From a virus, in the IMG/VR virus record IMGVR_UViG_3300047319_001248, positions 1 through 31,848 of that record: DNA of 31,848 nucleotides. One strand, written 5' to 3'. The position numbers and the translations under genes are program-made. Positions 15,728 to 22,506 of this stretch are shown in pieces; position 1 is the first letter of the stretch, and each line of letters starts with the position of its first letter. The notes beneath the pieces are model-generated. The model was not told the DNA's origin and ran no database searches. It saw only the letters and a list, made by a program, of their open reading frames with translations.

Positions 15728-15910
15728 TTAATGCTTTCTTAATTTGGACAACGTTTCTGCTAAAACAGCTCTTTTCCTTAGTTTTGGATTCTTACTATGT
15801 TCGGCCTTCTCCAATTTCTTTTCAGGGATTTTTTCGCCTTCTGGTACGTGTAGAGACTTATGAAGCGCTCCCTTTTTCATGTGCATTTTTTGTATGAATC
15901 TTTCAGCCAT
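15728..15910 (-). CDS. Small basic phage protein of the KGALH...NPKLRKRA type (60 aa)
   Basis: Starts at ATG 15910 with GGAG at good spacing. It reads MAERFIQKMHMKKGALHKSL, then VPEGEKIPEKKLEKAEHSKN and PKLRKRAVLAETLSKLRKH. The combination of KKGALHK.L.VPEGEKIP..KL..A and NPKLRKRA.LA.TL is a pattern I recognise from many small phage proteins encoded beside structural genes; the function of that family is not established. The strong positive charge suggests contact with packaged DNA. Confidence 0.75.
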   Translation of the reverse strand: MAERFIQKMHMKKGALHKSLHVPEGEKIPEKKLEKAEHSKNPKLRKRAVLAETLSKLRKH

Positions 15911-15912
15911 GA

Positions 15913-16101
15913 CTATTTCTCCTTCTTTACCGATGCATCAATCTTCGACTGATTAATCTCAGTGGATTTTTTTTCAATCCAATTGATTACCTCAAGGGCG
16001 GCATTTCCTAATTGTCTAAAAATAAAGCCAGATATCTCAGGGCTTGCAGCAATCAATTCTTTTTCTAGTTGAGGTAATATGATTGAGCTAAATAAACTCA
16101 T
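15913..16101 (-). CDS. Small hypothetical protein with amphipathic helix (62 aa)
   Basis: Starts at ATG 16101 behind GGGG, two bases before the next gene. The N-terminal half is hydrophobic to amphipathic (MSLFSSIILPQLEKELIAAS, SGFIFRQLGNAALEVINWIE) and the C-terminal 17 residues are Lys-rich (KKSTEINQSKIDASVKKEK). Could peripherally bind membrane or another virion protein. Not recognised. Confidence 0.6.
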   Translation of the reverse strand: MSLFSSIILPQLEKELIAASPEISGFIFRQLGNAALEVINWIEKKSTEINQSKIDASVKKEK

Positions 16102-16102
16102 T

Positions 16103-16348
16103 TTAATACCCCGTTTTAATTGGTTTTTTCATAACCTTTTTTAAGTTAGAAGTAGGCTTAACTTTCTTTACAGTCTCGCCCACAATTCTTGACTTAGTTT
16201 CTTTGCGTCTTGTCTTATTTGTATCTTTAGCCACAGGCTTAACGCTTTTTTCAACCGACTTAAACGCTTTTGACATGGATGCTTCCTCGCGGCGATTGTA
16301 AGGACTCTTATCTAATTTAGCATCCGCTTTCTTTGGTCTTTTATCCAT
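16103..16348 (-). CDS. Lys-rich basic protein (81 aa)
   Basis: Starts at ATG 16348 with a strong GGAGAGGAT nine bases before it; that ribosome site lies inside the overlapping 53-residue gene at 16,312-16,473. About one third of its residues are Lys or Arg (MDKRPKKADAKLDKSPYNRR, KSVEKSVKPVAKDTNKTRRK, SNLKKVMKKPIKTGY), spread along a probably disordered chain. DNA binding or charge neutralisation inside the head is plausible. No family recognised. Confidence 0.65.
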   Translation of the reverse strand: MDKRPKKADAKLDKSPYNRREEASMSKAFKSVEKSVKPVAKDTNKTRRKETKSRIVGETVKKVKPTSNLKKVMKKPIKTGY

Positions 16349-16473
16349 TTTTCTATCCTCTCCAATCGCACATCAAAAGCTTTTAGGGATTTAACAAATT
16401 CTACAATTACAACATCTATCCCCTCAGTAATATCAATGAGCTCTCGTTCTATTTCATCCAGGTTGTGGTTCAT
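16312..16473 (-). CDS. Small charged coiled-coil protein (53 aa)
   Basis: The start ATG (16473-16471) overlaps the stop of the 23-residue gene upstream as ATGA, and the frame runs to TAG 16314-16312, overlapping the next gene by 37 bases. The product, MNHNLDEIERELIDITEGID followed by VVIVEFVKSLKAFDVRLERI, is a heptad-like helix with alternating acidic and basic residues and a basic end (KWIKDQRKRMLN). Coupled starts on both sides support real translation. Function unknown; it may pair with another coiled coil. Confidence 0.5.
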   Translation of the reverse strand: MNHNLDEIERELIDITEGIDVVIVEFVKSLKAFDVRLERIEKWIKDQRKRMLN

Positions 16474-16541
16474 TTAAGACAAGCCTTTTTAACCATTTTC
16501 TTAACCAGCGCCTTATCTTGCCCCTCATCAGCATGACTCAC
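16470..16541 (-). CDS. Tiny basic peptide gene with GTG start (23 aa)
   Basis: GTG 16541-16539 overlaps the stop of the His-rich gene (GTGA), and its own stop overlaps the next ATG (ATGA). The product is MSHADEGQDKALVKKMVKKA then CLK. The form ADE.QDK.L.KKMVKK is like short pieces found in other small phage proteins near portal genes. Double stop/start overlap is the main evidence; the size makes chance a serious alternative. Confidence 0.4.
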   Translation of the reverse strand: MSHADEGQDKALVKKMVKKACLK

Positions 16542-16747
16542 TTTTTTTTAGCGTGATGATGCTTTTTCATCATAGACTCATGGTGCTTCAACTCTTTCAT
16601 GTGATGTTTATGCATTTCTTTATGATGATGATGTATCTCTTTATGAGCTTCATGATGTTTGTGTTCATGTTCTTTCTTATGATGCTCTTTCTTGTGGTGC
16701 TCTTTTTTATGTTCTTTATGCTCATGCTTTTCTTCATGGTGTTTCAT
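16538..16747 (-). CDS. Extreme His/Lys/Glu protein (69 aa)
   Basis: Starts at ATG 16747 behind GGAGC. I count 26 His, 20 Lys and 13 Glu among 69 residues (59 of 69). Sequence samples are MKHHEEKHEHKEHKKEHHKK, EIHHHHKEMHKHHMKELKHH and MMKKHHHAKKK. The repeat is helical in pattern and could bind metal ions such as Zn or Ni, or bind DNA in a pH-dependent way since His becomes charged below about pH 6. It lies between the portal and scaffold genes in a chain of basic small genes, so a packaged, DNA-associated protein is likely. The opposite strand is open through the repeat only as a by-product of His and Lys codons. Confidence 0.75.
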   Translation of the reverse strand: MKHHEEKHEHKEHKKEHHKKEHHKKEHEHKHHEAHKEIHHHHKEMHKHHMKELKHHESMMKKHHHAKKK

Positions 16748-16770
16748 TTGACGCTCCTTGTCGGGTTTAG

Positions 16771-16923
16771 TTATCTTTTCTTTTTCTTAGGTTTTTTCTT
16801 TTCTCCAGATTCGCTATAAGCAATAGCCACTGCTTGACGCTGAGGTTTACCAGCCGCTATTTCTGTTCTAATGTTCTCTTTGAAGCCTTTGCTTCCAGGC
16901 TTTGCACCTTTTTTAAGTGGCAT
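16771..16923 (-). CDS. Small phage protein of the GKPQ-QAVAIA type (50 aa)
   Basis: Starts at ATG 16923, which overlaps the stop of the upstream gene (TAATG), behind AAGAAGGAT. The protein MPLKKGAKPGSKGFKENIRT then EIAAGKPQRQAVAIAYSESG ends in a poly-basic EKKKPKKKKR tail. The core 'KENIRTEI.AGKP..QAVAIA' is a recurrent small phage and bacterial protein family of unknown function that I recognise. The tail gives a strong positive charge. It is one of the better-supported members of the tiny-gene run. Confidence 0.8.
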   Translation of the reverse strand: MPLKKGAKPGSKGFKENIRTEIAAGKPQRQAVAIAYSESGEKKKPKKKKR

Positions 16924-17096
16924 TATTTATCCTTCTTATCCCAAACCGTCTTATACAGTTGGCTTCTCTCCTGAGCGCTGGCACCATCTAAATGGCTTCT
17001 CACAGCTTGGTCTAGAGCCTTGTCAGTTAGCTTATAAGTCTTTTTTAGCTCTTTAAAAGTAGCTGAGTGCAAATCTTGCCACGTTACTTTATTCAT
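16923..17096 (-). CDS. Small helical hypothetical protein (57 aa)
   Basis: Starts at ATG 17096 with AAAGGA before it; its stop shares a base with the next start. The product is MNKVTWQDLHSATFKELKKT, then YKLTDKALDQAVRSHLDGAS, then AQERSQLYKTVWDKKDK: three short helices with balanced charge. It overlaps the previous gene by eight bases. Not recognised; virion or assembly role from context only. Confidence 0.65.
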   Translation of the reverse strand: MNKVTWQDLHSATFKELKKTYKLTDKALDQAVRSHLDGASAQERSQLYKTVWDKKDK

Positions 17097-17247
17097 AGTC
17101 CTTTGTATCCTCTAAAATATAATCTTTGTACACTTCCTCAAAAGGCGCGCCCAATATGTCTTCTACAAAATCTTTAAAAGTAATGCTTTCGGTTTTATCT
17201 TTAATTGGGTCTAGCCCGTCAATGTACAACCTGTCCGTGCTTCTCAT
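17089..17247 (-). CDS. Small acidic hypothetical protein (52 aa)
   Basis: I chose ATG 17247, which lies 29 bases inside the end of the portal gene, because AAGAAGAG precedes it at good distance; a TTG at 17230 is the alternative. Product MRSTDRLYIDGLDPIKDKTE, SITFKDFVEDILGAPFEEVY, KDYILEDTKDYE is acidic, in contrast to its basic neighbours. The first gene after the portal. Function unknown. Confidence 0.55.
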   Translation of the reverse strand: MRSTDRLYIDGLDPIKDKTESITFKDFVEDILGAPFEEVYKDYILEDTKDYE

Positions 17248-19318
17248 GGCTCTTCTTTATGTTATGATGCGTCTCTATAGCCTCTTTAGTATGGCGATGC
17301 TTCATGTCATGCCCTTTAAGTTCTAAGTCCACTTGTTTGGCGAACCGCTCCGTTAATGCTTTTACTAATTGCACATTCGATGATTCTTTTCCAAGATGTA
17401 AATCTGCTAGAATCTTTTTCTCATCTTGTTGTAATTTGGCCATATCTAGCTGGAAATCCATTTGGCTCTTTTGTTGCTGTTGTTGAATTTTTGCCATATC
17501 GATTTGAGTTTTCATGGCTTGCGGATTTTGTTGAGCTTGTTGTTGTGCTTGTTGTTTATCTTGTTGGTATTGTTGCACCCATTCTTTGGTTAAGGCCTTA
17601 AGTTCATCAATTCCTTTTCCATCCATGTTATCAAGAATGAAATTCAAACCTTTCTCAGCCATAAATTGCGCGAATAGCGGCGACATGCCCATCATCTCTT
17701 TTACCATCATGATTGTGCGGGATTTTTGAACCTGGAAGCTGGCGCCTGCCTTAACTACGACATTTAATACATTTGTATCAAATTCCATTGGCATGCCCTG
17801 CTTTTGGTTTATCTTCACATAATGACGCTTTCCTTCTTTATCTAATATTGGAATTGTTCTAGGAGTGGTCATATATTTTGGCATTAAGTTTACATAAATC
17901 TGTGCCAGACGCTGGAATCCTTGTAAACAACCCACAATAAATGGCATGGCCGTTGCATTGGATTGGCTAGCGCCCTCTACAATTGCAATACCTGATAGCT
18001 GATTATTATTAATCCCCAGAGAAGCGTCATAACTACCCAGTACATTCTGGATAAGCGAGTCGGACCCCGTAAAAGCCTGAGCAATTTCTGGTGGAGCTGG
18101 TATACGCTGAACTTCGCGTATAGGATTGTTAATAGGCATCTCTGGATTGGATTCATGTACCGAATTGAATACAAGTACAGATTCCTTTTGAACGTCCTTA
18201 TACGCATCCAAAAATTGCTCTTCTTTCGGAAGGGCTTCTTTTGCCACCATGAATTTATGCTGGACCGTATTCTCAATTTCATTTGCAAGCGAAATGCCCG
18301 CATAGTTCTTAAGGCGTTGCGCACCTTTTGCATGATAAACATAGGGTCTTGTTACCTGTCTAATGTTGCCATTTGTTGGCGTCTTTATCATTAAGGAATT
18401 GCCATCGATAAAGACGATTGGTAAATATGCAAAATCCGTTTCTTCATATTCTAATACTTGGTTTTCAATCAATCGATAACGTACGATTTTATCTATGAAT
18501 GTTTTTCTTGGCTTGCCGACTAGGGATGGGGGGACTGTGATGTCATTCCATCCATCAATCATTTTTCGATATTCGGTTTGAGTCATGACTTTACCGTCAC
18601 GCACTTGGACTATGGTTTCCTCTTTGCGTTTCTTTTCATAGAAATCAGCTACTACAACAACCTGGCTATTGTCATTTAGATATGACCAATTGAAGCCTGC
18701 AAAATCTCGTCTAAAACTTAAGGTATTGATTGGGGTTTCAGGATATTCATCTAGAAATTCGTCTTTACTCTTTGGGAAAAGCTCGAAACAAAACTGACCA
18801 TCCCCTTTATGGGCAAACCTGGCTAACTTATCAAATCCCGTTAATGTAGGCTCACATTTACTGAACCTAATTACTTGGTTCATGGACATTGGGTGTTCGT
18901 ATTCGGTGTAGGCTTTTACGGCAGAAAAGCCACCAGATAATAAATCCTTATATACCTCATAGCGAAGATGCTCATTATCGGCATCCATAAAAACATGCTT
19001 AAGGTGTTGCTCAACGACTTTTATAGTGATAGGATCAGCATTATCTTCATCGAAAGCACTAACCTCAATATCTGGTTCTTGCTTAGAGAATTCACCAAGA
19101 AGACGGCTAATATAAGCTTCTAGAACGTTGAATTCCAATTGAGGACGATTCATCGTCATAAGCAATGTAATTTCATCGTTTGTAAGGGATGAATCAAAAA
19201 CGAATTTTCTGTATTCTGTATAGCGATCGTAGTTATCACGGAAATAATCATGTGCATTGCGTACGGTTTTTTTAATGCGAGCGAGATTATCTTGATATCG
19301 TTTTGCTACATCCTTCAT
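17219..19318 (-). CDS. Portal protein, P22 gp1-like (699 aa)
   Basis: Starts at ATG 19318 with AAGGAG ten bases upstream. Length is close to P22 portal (725 aa). The N-terminal region (FRDNYDRYTEYRKFVFDSSL, RPQLEFNVLEAYISRLLGEF, EQHLKHVFMDADNEHLRYEV) and the mid-region (DGNSLMIKTPTNGNIRQVTR, YVYHAKGAQRLKNYAGISLA, NEIENTVQHKF) match the P22-type portal, a dodecamer through which DNA enters and leaves the head. The C-terminal ~130 residues are Gln-rich coiled coil (QYQQDKQQAQQQAQQNPQ, KIQQQQQKSQMDFQLDMAKL), as in the barrel helix of P22. It follows the large terminase gene by 60 bases. Confidence 0.9.
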   Translation of the reverse strand: MKDVAKRYQDNLARIKKTVRNAHDYFRDNYDRYTEYRKFVFDSSLTNDEITLLMTMNRPQLEFNVLEAYISRLLGEFSKQEPDIEVSAFDEDNADPITIKVVEQHLKHVFMDADNEHLRYEVYKDLLSGGFSAVKAYTEYEHPMSMNQVIRFSKCEPTLTGFDKLARFAHKGDGQFCFELFPKSKDEFLDEYPETPINTLSFRRDFAGFNWSYLNDNSQVVVVADFYEKKRKEETIVQVRDGKVMTQTEYRKMIDGWNDITVPPSLVGKPRKTFIDKIVRYRLIENQVLEYEETDFAYLPIVFIDGNSLMIKTPTNGNIRQVTRPYVYHAKGAQRLKNYAGISLANEIENTVQHKFMVAKEALPKEEQFLDAYKDVQKESVLVFNSVHESNPEMPINNPIREVQRIPAPPEIAQAFTGSDSLIQNVLGSYDASLGINNNQLSGIAIVEGASQSNATAMPFIVGCLQGFQRLAQIYVNLMPKYMTTPRTIPILDKEGKRHYVKINQKQGMPMEFDTNVLNVVVKAGASFQVQKSRTIMMVKEMMGMSPLFAQFMAEKGLNFILDNMDGKGIDELKALTKEWVQQYQQDKQQAQQQAQQNPQAMKTQIDMAKIQQQQQKSQMDFQLDMAKLQQDEKKILADLHLGKESSNVQLVKALTERFAKQVDLELKGHDMKHRHTKEAIETHHNIKKSHEKHGQVVH

Positions 19319-19378
19319 TATTGTAGCTCCTTGAAGAGAAATCCTTTCTCTTTTGCAGTCTTATTTTAACCCATTTTG

Positions 19379-20941
19379 CTATTTAACATAAGCACTTTTC
19401 CGCAATCGATTAATTTTATTCTGAGTACTCGTCATATTTTTGGCTATGTTATCATAGTTAGGAGCATTTACTTGCGCAGAAATTAGTGTCTTCTCTATCA
19501 ATGCCATGCGAATTGCATCCGCTGCTGTATCGGCAATATCATCCCATCTATGCGTTTCATTGGCTGTGATTTTGCTCATATGGTCAATACATAGCTTAAC
19601 GTGTCTGCCCATTGCTGGAAAAGATACGCGACGCTCGGCAATATAAGGCTGTACTTCCAAAAAACGTTTAGTTTTATTTCCCTGCTCCCTGGTGCGCGGA
19701 ATATCCGTTGTACGAATCGTCCTGATTTCATCTAATAAACTTAAAAGAGTCCCACCTGTGGATTTCTTCTCAATCGCAACCATTTGCGGTGGACGCTTAT
19801 AGCGCATGCATTGAGACCAGAACTCAAGAAACGTAGGTTTTAGGTCTTTAGGTTCAACGCGGCACTCTAAAGTATCAATCCAATGCAAACCATATTGTCC
19901 GGTTTTAACGCCATAAGATTCTATCTCATAAACGCCAAAGAAACTAAATACTGTTGCATCGTTATAGCTCTTGGCTGTTTCTGCCGTATCGCAAGTGATA
20001 AAGCTATACAAGATGATCGGCTCTTCGTCAAGCATGACAAACCAATCGGGCTTAAAGAGCGCACCTCCTGCAGGAATTGGGTCTTGTTGGTATTGTGATG
20101 CAAAAACGTAGGGGTCAGTCTCTTGTTTCTTCAGTAATTTAGCTAGAGGGTCAACTTCAGGATAAAGAGCATTACCCGCCTCATCTATGCTTTTTAAAAT
20201 GACTTGATGCCATTGATAACCGTCTTTACCTTCAATTAGATAGGCGCCTAAGTCGTCCTCATGGAGGCGTTGGCCAATGAAGATAAAAGGTACGTTTATG
20301 CCTCGGGCTCGCTGCTGGATTGTTTCTCTATAATTGTCGATAACAGACTGTCTAATTGTGTCAGAATGTACTTCATCAGGCTTGTGTGCGTCATCAATAA
20401 TGACTGCACCTGAGAACCTATCAAGTCCTGGTAAACCTGCATCTTGTCCTGTAATTGCTCCGCCTGAACCAAAAGCTGCGACAGCACCTCCCGCTGTTGT
20501 TTGGAAGTACTCACGGGCTTTAGAGTCATGCCTAATTCTTACATTGAATAGAAATTGATAATGGGATAGCTGCATTATCCGTTTGATTGTTTCCGTATGC
20601 TTTGCAGCTAGAACTTTTGAGTAGGAAATGTATAAAAACCGTGCGTCAGGGAAAGTTGCCATTGTCCATGCAACCCACATTGCAAGCATTGTTGATTTAC
20701 CTGAACCAGGAGACACGTTGATCAGTAGTTTGTGGTTTGGTATTTCTAGTCTACATGCGGAAGATAAGGCCCTGGCTATGATTATATGATGAGATTCACG
20801 CCCAACTGGGCTTGATATTATAAACGCACGACCGGTTAGAACTGGATAGAAGAATTTCGTGAACTCTAGAAAACTGGATCGAAGTTTTGAGGCGATTTCA
20901 TCTTTGTCTAGTTCGTTGTCATGACTGCTGCTTGTTTTCAT
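19379..20941 (-). CDS. Terminase large subunit (520 aa)
   Basis: Starts at ATG 20941, overlapping the recombinase gene by 23 bases. Walker A is NVSPGSGKST at residues ~75-84 and Walker B is AVIIDDAH at ~179-186, the packaging ATPase. The C-terminal nuclease half shows FITCDTAET (D ~318), VAIEKKSTGG (E ~391) and HRWDDIADTAADAI (D ~467-471), the acidic residues expected of an RNase H-like fold that cuts the concatemer. Length is that of P22 gp2 (499 aa). Acts with a small subunit and the portal; the usual small-subunit gene is not next to it, but a candidate lies at 25,964-26,347. Confidence 0.92.
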   Translation of the reverse strand: MKTSSSHDNELDKDEIASKLRSSFLEFTKFFYPVLTGRAFIISSPVGRESHHIIIARALSSACRLEIPNHKLLINVSPGSGKSTMLAMWVAWTMATFPDARFLYISYSKVLAAKHTETIKRIMQLSHYQFLFNVRIRHDSKAREYFQTTAGGAVAAFGSGGAITGQDAGLPGLDRFSGAVIIDDAHKPDEVHSDTIRQSVIDNYRETIQQRARGINVPFIFIGQRLHEDDLGAYLIEGKDGYQWHQVILKSIDEAGNALYPEVDPLAKLLKKQETDPYVFASQYQQDPIPAGGALFKPDWFVMLDEEPIILYSFITCDTAETAKSYNDATVFSFFGVYEIESYGVKTGQYGLHWIDTLECRVEPKDLKPTFLEFWSQCMRYKRPPQMVAIEKKSTGGTLLSLLDEIRTIRTTDIPRTREQGNKTKRFLEVQPYIAERRVSFPAMGRHVKLCIDHMSKITANETHRWDDIADTAADAIRMALIEKTLISAQVNAPNYDNIAKNMTSTQNKINRLRKSAYVK

Positions 20942-21506
20942 CTTTTAATTTAGTCAATCCTAGGGCTTTGTAAATAGTAATCCTTGAGAAGCCCATTACA
21001 ATGGAAATTCTACGAATTGACAAGCCCTCTTCTCTCATTTGCTTTGCTTTCTTTCTGATTTCATCGTTGATGGTTGGGGGTCTGCCAATGTGTTTGCCTG
21101 ATTTCTTAGCTAAATCAATTCCCTCTCTTTGCCTCGTGCGTATCATATTGCGCTCAAACTCAGCAAATGCACCCATCATTTGCAGCATCAGGGTTGACAT
21201 TGGGTCATGATTAGCGGTGAAGGTAAGATTCTCTTTCACAAACTTAACCGTAACACCCTTGGCTATTAAGGTATTTAGGATATCTTGCAATCCTCGTAAA
21301 TTTCGGGCAAGCCGGTCTATACTGTCAACAACTAAAGTATCGCCCGCGCGGACATAATCAATGCATGAGCTTAGATTTTCACGCTCTATCTTAACGCCAC
21401 TCACTATATCGATGAACTCCCTGTCCAATTCGATTCCTTGTAATTGTCTTGCTGTGTTCTGTCCCTGAGATGATACGCGTATGTAGCCTACAACTTGAGA
21501 TTTCAT
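20919..21506 (-). CDS. Serine recombinase, resolvase/invertase type (195 aa)
   Basis: Start ATG 21506, one base after the previous stop. The catalytic start VVGYIRVSSQGQN carries the nucleophile Ser (S12) and Arg (R10); VVDSIDRLARNLRGL carries the DRLAR arginines; FAEFERNMIRTRQREGI is the long E helix; and GRPPTINDEIRKKAKQMREE, RRISIVMGFSRITIYKALGL is the C-terminal helix-turn-helix. At 195 residues it is the small resolvase/invertase class, not the large integrase class. These enzymes invert or delete DNA between short crossover sites or resolve multimers. It sits directly before the terminase gene, where a small terminase would usually be. A palindrome at 22,124-22,139 is a candidate site. 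Confidence 0.92.
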   Translation of the reverse strand: MKSQVVGYIRVSSQGQNTARQLQGIELDREFIDIVSGVKIERENLSSCIDYVRAGDTLVVDSIDRLARNLRGLQDILNTLIAKGVTVKFVKENLTFTANHDPMSTLMLQMMGAFAEFERNMIRTRQREGIDLAKKSGKHIGRPPTINDEIRKKAKQMREEGLSIRRISIVMGFSRITIYKALGLTKLKDENKQQS

Positions 21507-21507
21507 T

Positions 21508-21780
21508 TTAAATCCAATCAGGCTTACGATTTAAAAATCCCACCGGGAATCTAGTTGATAAATCCATGAAAAATCCTGTAACTATGTGAGTATTCCAGGA
21601 AATTCTGTCATCAAAAAGATAATAATTTATTTCTAAGTCTGTGATTGAAAGATCCATTTTATAATTAATGTGCCATATTAAATCATCTAACGATTTAATT
21701 TCTACACATGTTTTCATGGAATCTTCAAGTAATCCTCGGTGAAAGCGAAATAGTAATATCTTATTCAAATCTATGTTCAT
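21508..21780 (-). CDS. Hypothetical protein (90 aa)
   Basis: I use ATG 21780, two bases after the upstream stop; a TTG four codons earlier is the alternative. The product MNIDLNKILLFRFHRGLLED, CVEIKSLDDLIWHINYKMDL, YYLFDDRISWNTHIVTGFFM, DLSTRFPVGFLNRKPDWI has alternating strands and helices and no low-complexity sequence, like many small soluble phage proteins. It is second in the candidate late operon, between the XhlA-like and recombinase genes. Not recognised. Confidence 0.65.
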   Translation of the reverse strand: MNIDLNKILLFRFHRGLLEDSMKTCVEIKSLDDLIWHINYKMDLSITDLEINYYLFDDRISWNTHIVTGFFMDLSTRFPVGFLNRKPDWI

Positions 21781-21782
21781 AG

Positions 21783-22013
21783 TTAAATCCAATGTACAGC
21801 TTTAGCTATAACGGTTAGTAACCCAACAAAACTAGATATTTGAAGACCCAGAAGCCAGAAAAATCTTGAGTCTATTTTATCGTCTATTTTGTCTATTTTT
21901 TTCTCAAAACGAATTAACGTTTCATTTATATGGCTTATAGACATCTCAAGTAAAGCCACTCTGGTATCAGTGCTATTTGGATAATCGGTTACATTATCTG
22001 TTTTTTTATTCAT
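21783..22013 (-). CDS. XhlA-like coiled-coil plus membrane-anchor protein (76 aa)
   Basis: Starts at ATG 22013 behind a strong GAGGAG, and ~20 bases after a TGTTATAAT extended -10. Residues 18-50 form a charged coiled coil (RVALLEMSISHINETLIRFE, KKIDKIDDKIDSRFF) and residues 52-76 a membrane segment (WLLGLQISSFVGLLTVIAKA). The layout matches XhlA-type haemolysin/holin helpers. It is the first gene of the candidate late operon. It shares architecture, not clear sequence, with the 64-residue protein at 9,377-9,571. A membrane role in lysis or in superinfection control would fit. Confidence 0.65.
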   Translation of the reverse strand: MNKKTDNVTDYPNSTDTRVALLEMSISHINETLIRFEKKIDKIDDKIDSRFFWLLGLQISSFVGLLTVIAKAVHWI

Positions 22014-22037
22014 TTACATCTCCTCTTTTGTAATCTA

Positions 22038-22046
22038 ATTATAACA
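22038..22046 (-). promoter_or_regulatory. Extended -10 promoter for the late operon
   Basis: On the minus strand the bases read TGTTATAAT, an extended -10 (TG-N-TATAAT). No good -35 is present, which is usual for extended -10 promoters or for promoters that need an activator. Transcription would begin near 22,031 and reach the GAGGAG of the first gene at about 22,020. Confidence 0.5.
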
Positions 22047-22123
22047 CGTTTATATGCAATGTATATTAAGTGCTTGATATTTTTTAAATACATACCATTT
22101 TGTTGGCGTCAACATAGTGTTTA

Positions 22124-22139
22124 TTAAGGTACACCTTAA
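22124..22139. repeat. Perfect palindrome TTAAGGT-AC-ACCTTAA
   Basis: Two seven-base arms flank a central AC. The central dinucleotide and AT-rich arms recall crossover sites of small serine recombinases, whose gene lies ~620 bases away; an operator or activator site for the late promoter ~80 bases downstream is the alternative. Next to it, TGTTG-GCGT-CAACA (22,101-22,114) is a second small inverted repeat, and GGGAGAGAA occurs twice in tandem at 22,151-22,169. Confidence 0.45.
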
Positions 22140-22191
22140 ATTACTATTTTGGGAGAGAACGGGAGAGAATGGACGTGTTATCGGGTAGGGT

Positions 22192-22340
22192 GACAATCGG
22201 CAGGAATTGCACCTGCTTTATGGTGCTCGTATCGTTCAAGAGCGCTTGTGGGCACCGACCGGCTCACCCCTCAGATTATTTCTAATCCCATCTTGTGACG
22301 CTTGGGGAATACGCGTTTCACTGTCAACGCCGCGATTGTC
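22192..22340 (-). ncRNA. Candidate structured RNA with tRNA-like acceptor/T-arm
   Basis: Between the early gene array and the late promoter. On the minus strand the 5' end (22340-22333, GACAATCG) pairs perfectly over eight bases with the 3' end (22199-22192, CGATTGTC). A 5-bp hairpin with seven-base loop (GCAGG-TGCAATT-CCTGC, 22216-22200) abuts the 3' strand with no gap, as a T-arm abuts an acceptor stem; the loop differs from the tRNA T-loop TTCRANY only at its second base. Further helices are GCGTT/AACGC (22330-22313), a GNRA hairpin GATTA-GAAA-TAATC (22287-22274), CCCC/GGGG around it, and GGTGC/GCACC (22256-22222). No normal anticodon arm can be drawn and the 3' end reads C-ACC. Role unknown; a terminator or attachment site is an alternative. 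Confidence 0.5.
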
Positions 22341-22344
22341 ATAA

Positions 22345-22506
22345 TTATTCTATGTCTTTTAGTTCTTCTGATTGTTGATCTCGAATTTCTGTAATTAATT
22401 CCTTTATTTTTTCTGCTGTTACTTTATATTTATTTTTTATCATAAATTCATAACATGCCTCGGTATAACTTAAAAGCTGCATCACCTGTTTTTCACTGAT
22501 TTTCAT
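22345..22506 (-). CDS. Small helical protein (53 aa)
   Basis: I use ATG 22506, which overlaps the upstream gene by 14 bases; an upstream start would overlap by ~95. The product MKISEKQVMQLLSYTEACYE, FMIKNKYKVTAEKIKELITE, IRDQQSEELKDIE is helical with an HTH-like central pattern. Last gene of the early array before the structured RNA. Not recognised. Confidence 0.6.
   Translation of the reverse strand: MKISEKQVMQLLSYTEACYEFMIKNKYKVTAEKIKELITEIRDQQSEELKDIE

Noticed and set aside
16553-16819. 88-codon plus-strand frame rich in Met and Phe
   Set aside because: It is the mirror of the His/Lys/Glu codons of the 69-residue gene and of the downstream poly-basic gene. Its composition is fully explained by those genes.
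17977-18342. 121-codon minus-strand frame inside the portal gene
   Set aside because: Arg/Leu-rich out-of-frame reading of a well-supported portal gene.
22181-22275. A normal tRNA gene on either strand
   Set aside because: The T-arm and acceptor look right in the longer 22,192-22,340 fold, but no D-arm with GG, no anticodon arm with seven-base loop and no CCA end can be drawn. Listed as a structured RNA candidate instead.
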